NCBI GenBank assembly: GCA_038373865.1
Contig: JAXGGA010003023.1
Span: 1 to 64,000 of the forward strand
Reading direction: 5' to 3'
DNA: 64,000 nt
Source: Uloborus plumipes
Taxonomy: Eukaryota > Arthropoda > Arachnida > Araneae > Uloboridae
The position numbers and the translations under genes were made by a program. The notes below the pieces were generated by a model. The model was not told the DNA's origin. It saw only the letters and a program-made list of their open reading frames with translations, and did not search any database. Below are positions 23,416 to 38,400 of the stretch, in pieces (the first letter of the stretch is position 1; each line of letters begins with the position of its first letter).

Positions 23416-26400
23416 CTGAAAGGAAAAACGACACATATATTTATGCAGTAAAAAGCAAAAATGACATGAAAATTATATGAATGTTATTATTGATGTTTTT
23501 AGATACATCAGGGTCAAAATAGCTGGTTGTATTTAGTCAGGTAGGTCAATTATAACTTTGATTAAATATCCAAAATTCTAGCGGAGTTGTGTATCAGTAT
23601 CAAATGCTAGTAAAAAAATTGTTTTGAAATCAAAATGTATTTCGAGCACCGCACCAGGTCCCCACAGTTTTATGTGAAAAATAGCACTTAAATTTTAAAT
23701 AAAAAACTCTTGTTCATGAAAGAAAAAAAAATCATTTTGTATGATATTAAAATCCTTCATAAGGCACTTGAAGGATTATCAGATATGTAAAAATGAATTT
23801 TTATTTTTATTTAAAACATTTTTATGCATGAATTAATTTAATTGCCGGTAGCAAAAATAGTTGCACAGTAGATCTCTTTGTTTATGAAAAGAAAAAAAAA
23901 AACGGATATCATATGATATTAAGCTGATTGAAATCCTCATCAGAATCAGTTTTTCCCCTTTCTGCAGTATAACTACAAATGCTTTCGTATTGTTGAGGTA
24001 GAGGCTATTTATATACATTACTTCTGATAGTTTGACATGCTCATTCGCACCTTCAGTATCTATTATTTTAATTACCACTCTGAGCTTGATCTTCCTAGTG
24101 ATTTTCGTTCTCTAATTTCCCTAATAGTTTGGAATCTTTGAAAATTATTGCTTAAAAACCAATATTTTTCATGAATTCTTACACATTACATTTTAGGACA
24201 GTTACATGGTAAGGCATCAAGCAGGGGAGATTTTTCATCATCTTGAGACATTTTCAATCTCCTTCTAAATTAATTTTGATTTAAAAACTATTTTTTGAAA
24301 TAAGCATTTGATAACATTACACAACGTTTTCGATTTTTAAACTAAGTTAAAATCAACCCACCATAGTACACAGGGATCATTATGACTTAAGAGGACATTG
24401 TTATTATGTGCTCTCCCCCTCTTTAATTCTATACTCGACTGTAAACTTTCTTGACAAAAACATCGTGACGTCAGCGTGACGTTAGCCTATGAAAAACGAG
24501 CTAGATAAAACGTCACAGCTTACTTGGCGAATTAGAGGAGATCGGTAACTGCTTGTGAGCTCTTATTGGCTTCTCCCGTAGTGACGTTGAGTGTCAAGTT
24601 AAGTTGCTTTCTAGTATACTTTATTATATGACATGTATCAAAATATTTTACTATAAAGATTCTAATATAAGATGGTCACCAAATTTCACTCGGTTACAAT
24701 GAGACAAATATCAGAAGTATTTATTATACGACATATGCACTGGTGGACAATTGCTAAGGACCAATGACATAGGCAGTGATAGCAGCCAGAGAAAGAAAGG
24801 TAAGAAAACATGGAAATTAGCATGAGAGCAGGATACAGTAAGACATGTTCTGTGTATGTAAATTTTGGATAGTCCACATTGTTTGTTATATGACACCCAT
24901 GAGGACCGTTCGCGTTCTAAGACAGAGTTAAACGGAAAAGAATCAATTGACGAACTTGACATTTTTGGTATATTTTCCTGGCATTACTTAGATGAATCAT
25001 TGGTAAGATTGAAGAAAAGTGACAAATAACAGATGTTGCTAGGGCGATCAATGTCAAACACAGTCATTTCAAGACTTAGGAAATTGTTTCAAATAAATGG
25101 AATGTGTAGCAAATGACACAAAGGAGATTGTGTATGCATTTTGATGCCTGCAGAAGACAGGTATATCGTGCTATCAACAAAAAAGAATCAGTGCAGCACA
25201 GTACTGGCCAGAATGGATGACTCACCACAAAAATCTGCAATGTTTATGGATGCACAAGAATAATTGCATTTAACCAACTAATTATTTTGTAAAAATTATT
25301 TTCTTTTTTCTTTTTTCTACTTATATAAGCACTGTATTCATACATAATTGAGAAAGGGTTCAATATTTGATGTGGAAACCTTTTTTGTCCAATACAGCTG
25401 GTATAGAATCATTCATAGAAATACATAAAAGTTCGCAATAATTTAGTGTAATTTCTGTAATCAATGCTTGTTTTATAGCTTTGTGACAGTCCGAAAGTGA
25501 AGTGGGGTTACACTCAGCAACTTCGCACTTTAAAATTAACCCTTGACTGGGTTTTGTTATCCGTGGAATTTCCAGGCCAAGCCCAAGGATCTGAAACCCT
25601 TTCTTTGCAATGGCAAAATGTTCCATCACGTTGGAAGTATGTTGTGTAATGGTTGATATTCATAAACGTTGGTAATTTCTCTTTTAGTACATCGAGATAA
25701 ACAGTTCCATTAACTGATATGCTAAAAGAAGTGACCAACGTTTATGAATGTCAACCAGTACACAACACACTTCCACAGTGATGAAGCATCTTGCTATGGA
25801 TGCACCGATAAGCAAATTGGCCGATTACCGATTAATCGGCTGTTGATAATCGGCCGATTAATGATAAGGATGATTGTTTTTAATACCAATTTCACCGTCA
25901 CTGTTTTTTTTTTCTTACTTTTACAAATCTTAGTTTAGAAATAGTACGTAATTTATTTCTGAGATTCTTTTTTTTTTTTTTCATTTCCCTACTTTGCCCA
26001 AAATGATACCAAAATTTTATCGAATGTCATAGAACCAATTTTCAAATCTTGTCAATAATGTCACATTAACACATTATTAATTATGCTAACTAGAGATAAA
26101 ATTTTAAAAAGGTGGGTGGGGGGAGGGGTGTCTGTGGTGAGCACTGCAATTTAGGGGTACTTTAATTGAACTTTTCAATTTATTAGTAGCAATTTAATTC
26201 AAGACTTTTACTTTTTAAAAGTTAGAGGTTATCTAAAAGCACTATGCTGAAGAGAAAAGCATCGACACATGAAAAGCGTTGCAAAATCGTGTATGAGTAT
26301 AGTTATTCAAAATAGGAGAATTAAATTTATTTAAAACTTCATATCGACTGTGTGAGGATAATCATTACTATTAATAAAATCATTCATCATAATTTCTTAG

Positions 26401-29400
26401 TAAAGGTGTACCTTAAAAGTAATATTAAAAAATAAATAAAATCCGCTGATTAATCGGCCTGATTTTACAGATTATTAATAATCGGCAAAGTGGCCGATTA
26501 TGGCCGATTAATCGGTGCATCCCTACATCTTGCCATTGCGAAGAAAGGGTTTCAGATCCTTGGGCCGCAGCTCGGAAATTTCTCGGATAACAAAAATTAC
26601 ACCAGAGTATTGTGAAAATTATGTATTTCCATGCCTGATCTTATCTAAGCTATACTGAAAAAAAAAAAAGGTTTCATCATCAAATATATCTTTCTCAATG
26701 ATGTATGTATACAGTGCTTAGATAAATAAAATTAATAATCTCTACAAAATAAATGTACTTGGTTAAATGCCATTATTCTAGTTCATTCATAAACATCGCA
26801 GTTTTTTGCATTCTGGCCAGTACTGTATTGTTGCTTTGCAATACGAAATTACTCGATTTTAAAAGACTTCAGCTACAGATTTAATGTTTTTAGAAGTTTA
26901 GGTGCCCAGGGACCATGCTCCACATGCTCAAGCTTTTATCTGACCCTAGTTGTACTAAGCAAAAAGGATATCAGCAAACTGGCATAGCCAAAGGGAGAGT
27001 CCAAGAGTTCTGGACCCTGTCCGAAATAAGTAAGAAACTTCACAAATGAAAAAGTCCATCTTTTTACCACAATTTTCCTGCTCATGTGACACAAGAAAAC
27101 TTGAGTTTGAGAACAGACAGTTCTATATATTTTATACACCTTGTATGATATGAGAAAAGCCACATTTGAAAATCAGCAGCTTTTTGAACCTCTTTAAAAC
27201 AATTTGCCTTACTCATGGGGATTATTGGTTTTATTATATTGATGTTCTTTATTTAGTTATAACAAGCAAAATATTCTTTAAAGTGAAAGATCAGTTTTCA
27301 AAGTAATAAAAAAAGTTAATTTTTCAAATTGTCATCTTAGGTTCATCAGTTTACCAGTTATGATCAACCTGTCAGGAGTAAATTTAATAGCAGTCAAACC
27401 AATAGGACCACTGAGACCTTGATAAAGATGGAAGAATTGGGTCACAGCTCCTCACGAAAGCAAGATCTCGCCAAAATCTGACTCTGATAGTATAATTGAC
27501 AATATGAATCACATGAGGCAAGGTCCAGCATTTGTTTTAATCAGCTTTGAATAAAGACAACTTTTTTGTGTTTCATATATGCTGTGAATATATGATATAT
27601 AAATAAAATCTAGTTAATTTTTAACAAACATGACAGAGGTATTTGTGAGATCTCAAATCTGAACCTTTAGTTACAAATCCAAAACTAGCGAATTAACGAT
27701 TGGTGCTCCAAACAATACTACTGATGTATTCATACATAGATAAATCATATCTGCTAAATTAAAAAATAACTGCTCTTAATCTTTTAACTATCATGCCCGA
27801 GATAATCTCGGGCACAGCACTGGTGTTCGAAAATGTCACGCCCGAGTATTACTCAGTAATTTTTTTTTTTTTTTTTTGAGTGCATCGTATTGTTATACCC
27901 GAATAAATATCGGGAGACGTTTATTTCGGCTTCATCTCTTTGTCAAACCCGACTGTTTCTCGGGTTTGCGCTTGGAAAAGTGTTTCCAGTTATACCACAC
28001 AAGACTGAATTACTGAAAGGTATTCACTTTTATTTAATTTTTTTTTTCATTTATTTATTTTTTAGAAAATAATAAATTTTTTTTTCATTTTTAGAATATA
28101 AGGCTCGACTAGAAGCGAACTTTACAACTGCCATGTTGAGTGGCAGCCGCCTCAAGTAAATATGCAGTGGCTACAAAACTTTAAATATTTTACCGATGTG
28201 CTTCAAAATATCAATTTTTTACTTCTAAGTACATTTTATTTTGTACTAAACATTTGATTTTTTCAATAAAAAAATTTGACAATTTGTACACCCAAATCAT
28301 CAAAATAACTTGAAAGTTAAAGGGTTAAGTTCATTAGAAAAGACATCCAATGAGGATTGCTTAGATATGCAATTTGTAAGCATCATATTTCATGACATGA
28401 TATGCAAATTTGTTTACTTTCAAAATAAGAGAAAAAGGTCAAACATATTCCACGTAACAAAATTACAGCAGAGAAATTTAAATTCCATAAAATTAAGGCT
28501 AGCTTTAAACCAGAAGCAAACAAGCAACAAAAATTTGGTTGACTCGAAATTTCATATTTCGCACATTATAAAGGCGTAAAACCAGGGCGAACGGATCTTT
28601 GTTATTGTTGATTACAGTGTGAAGGCAGCATTAGTTAAAGTAACAGAGGGAAAATAAATACAACTTACTTGATGGGTGTCATCACTGATGTTTAACATTC
28701 TTTTTATTGTTGAAGGCAAAAGCTGTAGAACATAGTAAATATTAATTATTATAAAATCATTCTATGATAGATTTTAAAAAGAGTGTATTAAAGAAATTGG
28801 AGAAAAAAAAATTACCTGAACAAGTACTAAGACTGCTGGCAAAGTTTTGCAATTGACAATTACTTCCAATTTAACATTCAGGATTGGCTTGGAGACAACA
28901 CATTGACAATCTTCGCAATAAATAACTGAACTAAAAGAGACATTGGTAAAAATTAACCAACTACGTAATTTTCAAATTTTTTTAAAAATATTTATTGAAT
29001 AAACAATAAAACACCCATGATTAAAAAAATTGTTTTTAGTCAAAGGCCTAATAAAGAGTAAAAGTTGCAAGCCTCTCATAATGAGAGCCAATTGAAAATT
29101 TAGTAGAAAAAGAAAATTGATATAAATAAAACTATAAAAACGTGCACTCAAATCAAGAAAGACAGAAGTATGTGCTGGGTCTACAATGCTTCCGGCTAAC
29201 ATTTCATCTGACAATTCTCTGGCTTTTCCCCAGCAGGTTTAGAATTTTAGAGGGCTTTGTCGGGAGAGGGTATCAATTGCTCTTTCTGGCTTAGGAAAAC
29301 AGATTTTACATATGTGGGCCCGGATTTTGTTGTTTTTCAATAAAATTTGTATTAAGTATACATACTTTTGTATTAAGTATACAAAAATTTGCTCATCACC

Positions 29401-32400
29401 CTTTCCAACTATAATTTTTTATGAAATATAGGATCTATCATGTACAACACAAAATGCCTGTTTCTCTGTAGAATATCCCTTTGCCAAAAACATTTGAAAA
29501 AAAAATCAAGCATTGTTTACAATACATAAAAACTGGGAATGCAAAATATATTAAGATATCAAACTTAGGTCTTGATAAAACAATTAGAATAATATCTTGG
29601 TGTTTTTTCACCCAAAGGATTGAAAATTATTTTCACAAAGTTCATTTATGCTATTTCAGCAAGAGTTATCACTAATAAATGGAGCAAATCAAGAAAACAG
29701 AATTAAAACTAAACATTTTCTTTATCTGCCGCTGCCCCCTATTCCATTTTCTTTTCTTCTTAAACATGTGAAGAAAATGTATTCACAAGCCAAAAAAAGT
29801 TTGAACATTGAAATGCAAATCCTTAAATAACTAAGCAAAAGACATAGAAAACAATGTTGAGAATAATGTCCAGAGAATCATTACTTTACAAAGTAAGAGT
29901 AAATAATTTTAGGAAGACTGTCCAGAGTATCAATTGAATTTTAACGATTTCTTACTTGTTATCTTGTAACAGGTTTTCCTTGTGACAATAGCAACATTCT
30001 AACCACGACAATGCTGAGTTTTCATTGACTTCAACAATAGTGCCTGCAATAAGAAATACATTAAATTACAATACTAACCATTTGAAAATAATATTCACTT
30101 AAAATCTTCTAATATAAATATAATGCCTAAAGGGGGAAAAGTTAAATGTACCTCTAACAAGAACTGAAGTTGGGTTTCTAACAGTCATTTTTTACTAGCT
30201 TATGAGTGAAACAGCACTATAATATTTATGAGTAAATGACACAGTGAAAGCCATCCTTTATTTATTTCTACCAAATACTGTGCTCATTTGGTAGAAACTA
30301 GTTGACTCTCAGCTATACTTTTACTTAAAACTGTTTTTCATTTTGTTAGGCACAACACATCTTTCCTTCATTTGCAGGTCCGTGACCAGATTTTTTTAAG
30401 AAGTGGGTTTCAATATTTTTTAAATCCTTGCCTACACTGTCAGCAAAAAGCAAAGGGAAAAAAGTGGGCCAAATAATTCCTTTTAATGGCCAGCAAGAAG
30501 GGAGATTAGGGGTTAACACTTCACAGAACCCTTGGTTATTAGCAATATTATGAATACTAGTATGACATTTTTATACTGGGATGACCCCAGCTTCCTACAA
30601 GAAGGAAACATCTGGCCATGTTGGAGGGCCCATTCTTCATTTTTTTTATAACTTCCTTTGATGAAACCTATTTTAAGTATGCATTATGCAGTATAGTGCA
30701 AAAAATATTGAAAAAAGTTTAAAAACTCTCTTTATATAACACATATTATCAGGTTTCATATTAGGAAATAATGTTCAATAAAGTAAACAGGAAAGAGGTC
30801 ACCTTCAATGACAATGTTTCAAAAAAAAAAAACTTTACAAATACATTTAAACTGAAAAATTAATTTAAATTAAATATAAATATTTTTATTTTCATTTTTA
30901 TTATTTTTACCCAAATGGGAGTGGTTTAGCCCCTAAAATACTCTCTTTGAGCATGGCCTTGCTCATTTAGCACACCAATGCTTTCTTTCTCTTACTTCCA
31001 TAGATACATACAATCCCCCCCTCCCCCCCCTTTAACTGAGACTACCGCTGCAATTTTTCACTAGTTATAAGACAACATTAGAATGGCTTCTTTTACAGTT
31101 CTGACAGGATTTCTATTTTTACTCAGAATATCAAACATAATAACAACTGCTAAGAATAACTGTTTAACCTTTTGGATCCGGGCTGTTCATATAGAAATTT
31201 TTCTTTCGACCCCGGTAGTACGACAGTTGAACCACAGATTTCTTTTCCATTGAAAAGAGAAGGTATAAACTGTCATACCAGATGTATTACACCTTGAAAA
31301 AATACCCGGCTCCAAAGGGTTAGAGTGAAAATTTTAACCCCGTCCTCTAAAAAAAAAAAAGACTTATGGTACAACATATGTACCTCTCGGTTCCTAAAGA
31401 TTAAAAAAAGAGACATTTATACACAAAATTTATCATATAATCATTCACATTTTAATGTGTTTTTATGAAATTAACAAAAATAGTAACATTTGTATTTAAA
31501 ATTCATCTTATTTATATATCATAGCCTCAGAGCAACAGCGGGATATCTTACTGTAATTTGCAGGCTTAAAAGTCTTACTACTGCTCTGAGGTAACTATAT
31601 AAGCAAACAGTACCCAGACTTCATCTCTGAGCTTATATTCTGTGTTTTTCATTAATGCCTCTCTCCCATTTATATGCCTTTTCGAGTAATGCTTGAGCCA
31701 GCACACTGTTAAAGATCTTTCTACTTTAAAATGTCGGTACTTTATAATTTAAAAAAAACTTTGAATTGCTTTGTGATAAAAATAAAGTCATAATTTTATA
31801 TGAGAACACCAGCGGGTGACCGAGCTCCGCTCGAGGAAAACAGGTATCGAAGCTAACTCGAAGATTTAAATTTTCAATTGTGATTTATCGAAACAATACA
31901 TGCCATAAGAAAATTTGTGAAACCATTGGTGAAAAGATAACCGGTTAAAGTGCACCATTGTAAACTTTTCTTAACAAAGTTAGAGTTTGGAAAGGGAACT
32001 ATTCTATACAAAGATTAAGTTTGAAAAGTCATAAGAAATAAAATGTAATTGATAATAAAAAAAACTACGCAATTAAAGAAATGGTACAAAGTGAGCAGTG
32101 TAAAGATTGAAGTGTGTTGAAGTTCAATATTTTTGACAAATTTATTTAGAAAAACCAAACCTCGTGATTCCTCGTGGCCCAAAACCCCAGACCCCCAAGT
32201 TTACTGGAGTTAATTAATTCTGGGGCGATTTTCGACTTGGCAACCATTCCTCGTATTACCCCTAACGTGTACCAGGGGACCGAGCCCGCTCGGTTAAAAA
32301 AAAGAGGTTTGTAAACTCGCGTTTTTTTCTAAAGTGCGAAGTACTTATTTAGATAAACTTGAAAAGCATTTTTGAGCCTTTGGTTGCAATTACGCATTCA

Positions 32401-35400
32401 AAACAGCCGTAATTTATTTTAAAAATCACAACCCTATTTAATCCACGCTCACCGTAAAATCACACCTAATTTCATTTCATTTGGCGCCGAAGGCGCGGGA
32501 GGGGTTGATGAGAATGGATGCAGAGTCCCTGTTCCCAGTACGCATTTGGTTCCAGTTGGTTTTGACTTTCACTTCACTTTACACTCCAGGTCCCCCCCCC
32601 CCCGTACATACCACAACTCGATTTTTAACCGGGATGGGGCCCTGAAGAGCGCTCTGTTCATTTTTGAAGAAGGCGCAAGGACCGAGTAAACCCTTGGGCC
32701 AGCACACCCCAGAGGTTTCGTTTCACTTGGAGGATTTTGTGACCACGAACATTTTGAACGTCCCCCAGCAACCATTAATGAAGACGGTGGACCTTTGATC
32801 GGCGGCTATATGATCGACCCGAGACCCTCCGGTTACGAGTCCGACGACTTACCGATTGGACTACCGCGGCCTCAGGTCCCTATATAGACGAGCCGAAGCA
32901 TCAAAATTACCACTTTGGATCCAGCGCGTGTGTGAGGATTGTCTTTTCTGGCCAGTTATCGCTTTTTGGTAACTTTTTACGTAAATTTAACAAAGCTTGG
33001 CAATGTCCCGAAACTTTACTCTGGTAACCCTAATTCCTCAACAATGAAAAATGAAAGTGAAAGTTTATGAGTTGGATCCAAAGTGGTGAAACTTAAGCTT
33101 GATGCGTCGGCCTGTCTATATAGCGGCTCTACCGCTGCCCATACCCAATTCTAACTTTATTTTGATCGATCTCTTTTAAATTTCAAAAGCAATAACAATT
33201 CTATCATGTTGCCAAAAATTATTTGCCAAATACCAGAAAAACATAAATTTACGCTGATGGGATTAAATATGAAATCCATTGTTAGCACGCGGTTGCTATG
33301 AAACGGTAACAATAAGAGAAATCATAAAGAAAATGGCGTAGGAAGAAATCTTCTCAAACGTTTAATGAATCCTATCTGTAACTCCGAACTTTTCGACCGT
33401 AGCGCTTCAAAACCTTTGCCAATCGATTCCCCGTGGCCAAAAACCCCAGACCCCCAAGTTTACCGGAGTTTATTAATTCTGGGGCGATTTTCGACATTAC
33501 AAACATTCCTCGTATTATAATATAGGATTTGTTACGATGTTCCTTTATATTTTTAGGCAATCATAGGTAGTAGCTTTAAAAAATAAATAAAAATATTACA
33601 GCATTTCAAATTCTGAAGTCTTACATCCATTTGATGTGATACTAATAAACACGTAAAATTTTACGTTATCCTTACCTTCCACAGCTACCAAATCTTCAAT
33701 TTTTGATTCTTCATGCAATGGAGATAATAAATGGGACAGATTAATGGATGCAATTAGATTTAATCTGGATAAAAATTCTGATCGCAATTTTGAATTGTCA
33801 TGAAGAGGTATGACTCGGCTAAATTCATCCAGTATCAGAAGATCTACAAGGTGAAATAAACAAATCAATACAATGTTTTCTTTGTTAATCTAAATATACT
33901 TGAAATATACTTCTAATAGCAAATTATACTTACTTTCGAGAAAACATGCTTCTTTTAATAAAACTTCTCCACCAACAATTGAGTTACTCGGTCTACAATT
34001 GAAGCAACCTTGAAGTCTCATATACTTCACAAGCTGGGATTTCAATAGTGTTTCGTCAGTTACATAAAAAGTCCCATTAATGTGGCAAAGTATCTTAACA
34101 ATGCAACTGAAACGAAGATGAGATGGGGCTGACTAGAATGAAAATACGTAACAATTGTTACAACAATATCATAAATATCAAAAAGAAAATATGACCAGTT
34201 TGAAAAAATTGCAATAAAAGTTTCCTAAAGTTTACAATACAGTAAAGAAATAGTATGAGTTAGAGTTCAGATTAAAGCTTTTCTGAAAAGCATCTTATTT
34301 TCATAATGTATATATAAAATCAATGTACACTCGGAAATCTCCTTTTCCCTGATGAGCTGAAAAAAATCAATACTTCGAAATGCCAAGTTTCTCTCATCAA
34401 TGGATCAAAAACAATTGCCAGTTCACTTTCCCTCAATAATTTAGTTCTATTTTTAGACCACAATCTCTAACTGGGTGCAAAAGCATTAGAAATTGCCTAA
34501 GGTAATTTAATAAAGCAAACAAGCTCTATACTTTATGCAGTAAGTTACAACCCTTAAGCCAATTTTAAGGTAGAACTACATGCAATGTACGGACGACCCA
34601 GTTTAACTTCATTGAAGTAACAACTGTCTCCAGGTCGGTTATTGTCTATGCAAGACTGTCAAGTAGAAATGAATTACATAACAGGGTTGTCAGTATATTA
34701 CACACAGTTTTATCTTGTTTTGTTATTATTTATTTATTTATTTATTTTATTAAAAAATTGAAAAAAACAAAACAAAACAAAAAAAAAAAACGTGTAAACT
34801 AGCTTTGGTTGGAACTTTGAGCCCAAAGAGATTGGTTGAAAGAATTCTACTGTATCAAGGAAAAGAAGAAAGAAAACTTACAAATTAACATTACTGATAG
34901 CACATACATATGTAAGCTGTAAAAAGTGTACACCCAATTTAATCTGTCAAAACTGGACATTCATGGCTCAATAACTATGCACAGTAAAAATATCTAATAT
35001 TGACAGTTATTCATTTTGTTTCAGTAAAGGTGTTTCATGACAAGACCATTCATCATATTTGAGAACTGTTTACAAATCAACAAACATTCAAAGAATGATT
35101 TTTAATGAAAATCACAATATTTATTCTGAATGAAATCCATTCATATGCAAGAACAAGACATATCCATACTCCAACCAATATTTCATAAGATATTTTTTAA
35201 AAAAAGAGCTGTAAGTAAAGAAAAACATTACTTGTTTTGTTGTATTGTTTTGAAACTAAAGTGTTTCTATCAAAAAATTCATTGTTTATATTTAGAACCA
35301 AACATTATTTTGATTTTTATATGTATTAGGCGGATTACTATTATTATTAATTATATATAAGGTAGGTAAGGCATACCTAAGGGAGATTAGACATAGAATA

Positions 35401-38400
35401 AAAACTGAAGAATTGAATAGAAAAAATCTGTGTAACTATTTCAAAACTACAGTGGAATTTATTAATCAGTTTAAAAAATTCAAAGCACAATTTTAGTCTA
35501 TGATTACATGCATTTTCATTTGTCACAAATCAAAAATGATAATAAAAATACCTGTAGTAGCAAGGAAAGTGGACTGATTTTGAAGTCAAAATATGGTGGA
35601 AAAGGTTCTGCTGAGACAGCCTCTGGTTCTTGAAAACCACTGCTAGGAAATAGTTCATAGCAAAAATCTGGCAATGAAAGTGCATCCTAAAAGAAATAGT
35701 GAACTTGAACATGACAGCATAAATTTATTGAAATGAAATTTTTTCATTTTGATTGCATAGGAAATAAAACAGCAAAAATATACACAAAAGAATAGCTCAA
35801 AGAAGATTTTAAAAAGCAGTTGTATTTAATGTGATTTTTTTTTCTAAATACGACAGAGTATTAGCAGTGGCAATACAAGACTTATTGAAAAATTTAGGAC
35901 AACTAATGAACTTTTCTAACAGCTTCTGAAGCCCTATTGCAACTCCAAAACCTAATTCTTCACACAGATTGGCTGTTCTTTTGATGTGGCAGCCAATGGG
36001 AAACTAGAAATTTTGCCTAATATTATTGAAATTGTTTTTAGAACATATTCTGAGCTTTTCCCGCTAGCCAAAGACCTTCAATTTGCACTTTTTATCTTTC
36101 ATCAATGAATACTTATTTTATGCAGCAGAAAAACAATCAATAAAAAACCACTTTTTATTTATTTATTTATTTTTTTTTTTTTTTTTTGAAATTTAATGGA
36201 TATTTTTTAGTTTAACTGTATTATAATTGGTTTTGAAACATAAATTAAAAATTGTGCTAAAAGATTAATTCACACCAGCATGGTGGTCATTACATGTAAA
36301 TTTGACATACTGTGAAGACCTTAAATCACAATAGTTATGATCAATTCTATGCAAGATCTGAGCATTCATAAGAAAGATACAGAACATTTCACGATGGCCA
36401 CAACACATATTTGTTCAGCATTGCTGGAAAAATTGAGAGTGGCATAGAAACATTTTTTTTTCTCTCCCAAATAGTTGTACTCTCCCAAAAAGCTTGACCA
36501 TTTTGATCTACAAGAAACAGATCAGGGATTTAACAATATAAAGTCCAAATGACAATCACTAGAAAACTGAATTTAAGGAAAAAAAAAACTTTTTCCCTTA
36601 TTCCTCAAAAAATGAACTCTTTTTTGCAGTTTATAAATAAATTGATTGCAAATTTTATTAATCTGTAATATATTAACTATTTATTATGATTTATAATCTA
36701 TTGAACTAAAAATGTTTTCGGTTTCGATCCAATTTTTAAACAAACCAGCGGGTGACCGAGCTCCGCTCGAGGAAAACAGGTATCGAAGCTAACTCGAAGA
36801 TTTAAATTTTCAATTGTGATTTATCAAAACAATACATGCCATAAGAAAATTTGTGAAACCATTGCTGAAAAGATAACCGGTTAAAGTGCACCATTGTAAA
36901 CTATTCTAAACAAAGTTAGAGTTTGGAAAGGGAACTATTCTATACAAAGATTAAGTTTGAAAAGTCATAGGAAATAAAATGTAATTGATAATAAAAAAAA
37001 CTATACAATTAAAGAAATGGTACAAAGTGAGCAGTGTAAAGATTGAAGTGTGTTGAAGTTCAATATTTTTGACAAATTTATTTAGAAAAACCAAACCTCG
37101 TGATTCCTCGTGGCCAAAAACCCCAGACCCCCAAGTTTACCGGAGTTAATTAATTCTGGGGCGATTTTCGACTTGGCAACCATTCCTCGTATTACCCCTA
37201 ACGTGTACCAGGGGACCGAGCCCGCTCGGTTAAAAAAAAAGAGGTTTGTAAACTCGTGTTTTTTTCTAAAGTGCGAAGTACTTATTTAGATAAACTTGAA
37301 AAGCATTTTTGAGCCTTTGGTTGCAATTACGCATTCAAAACAGCCGTAATTTATTTTAAAAAACACAACCCTATTTAATCCATGCTCACCGTAAAATCAC
37401 ACCTAATTTCATTTCATTTGGCGCCGAAGGCGCGGGAGGATTTGATGCGAATGGATGCAGAGTCTCTGTTCTCCAGTACGCATTTGGTTCCAGTTGGTTT
37501 TGACTTTCACTTCACTTCACACTCCAGGTCCCCCCCCCCCGTACATACCACAACTCGCTTTTTAACCGGGATGGGGCCCTGAAGAGCGCTCTGTTCATTT
37601 TTAACCAGGCCCAAGGGCCGAGTAAACCCTTGGCCCAGCACACCCCAGAGGTTTCGTTTCACTTGGAGGATTTTGTGACCACGAACATTTTTAACGTCCC
37701 CCAGCAACCATTAATGAAGACGGTGGATCTTTGATCGGCGGCTAAATGATCGACCCGAGACCCTCCGGTTACGAGTCCGACGACTAACCGATTGGACAAC
37801 CGCGGCCTCAGGCCCCTATATAGACGAGCCGACGCATCAAGATTACCACTTAGGATCCAGCGCGTGTGTGAGGATTGTCTTTTCTGGCCAGTTATCGCTT
37901 TTTGGTAACTTTTTACGTAAATTAACAAAGCTTGGCAATGTCCCGAAACTTTGCTCTGGTAACCCTAATTCCTCAACAATGAAAAATGAAAGTGAAAGTT
38001 AATAAGTTGGATCCAAAGTGGTGAAACTTAAGCTTGATGCGTCGGCCTGTCTATATAGCGGCTCTACCGCTGCCCATACCCAATTCTAACTTTATTTTGA
38101 TCGATCTCTTTTAAATTTCAAAAACAATAACAATTCTAACATGTTGCCAAAAATTATTTGCCAAATACCATAAAAACATAAATTTACGCTGATGTGATTA
38201 AATATGAAATCCATTGTTAAAACGTGGTTGCTATGAAACAGTATAACAATAAGAGTAATCATAAAGAAAATGGCGTAGTAAGAAATCTTCTCAAACTTTT
38301 AATGAATCCTATCTGTAACTCCGAACTTTTCGACCGTAGCGCTTCAAAACCGACGCCAATCGATTCCCCGTGGCCAAAAACCCCAGACCCCCAAGTTTAC

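Noticed and set aside
27330..27540. Minus-strand fragment reading GLSGPIGLTAIKFTPDRLII, considered as the last SPIDR exon
   Set aside because: No acceptor keeps phase 0 after exon n, and the exon at 23299-23415 fits phase and motif far better. It may be a decayed WD-repeat-like fragment, but nothing supports that further.
34101..34108. Acceptor CGTTTCAG for SPIDR exon j
   Set aside because: It would put a stop codon directly after the junction in phase 0. The upstream TTCATTCTAG keeps the frame.
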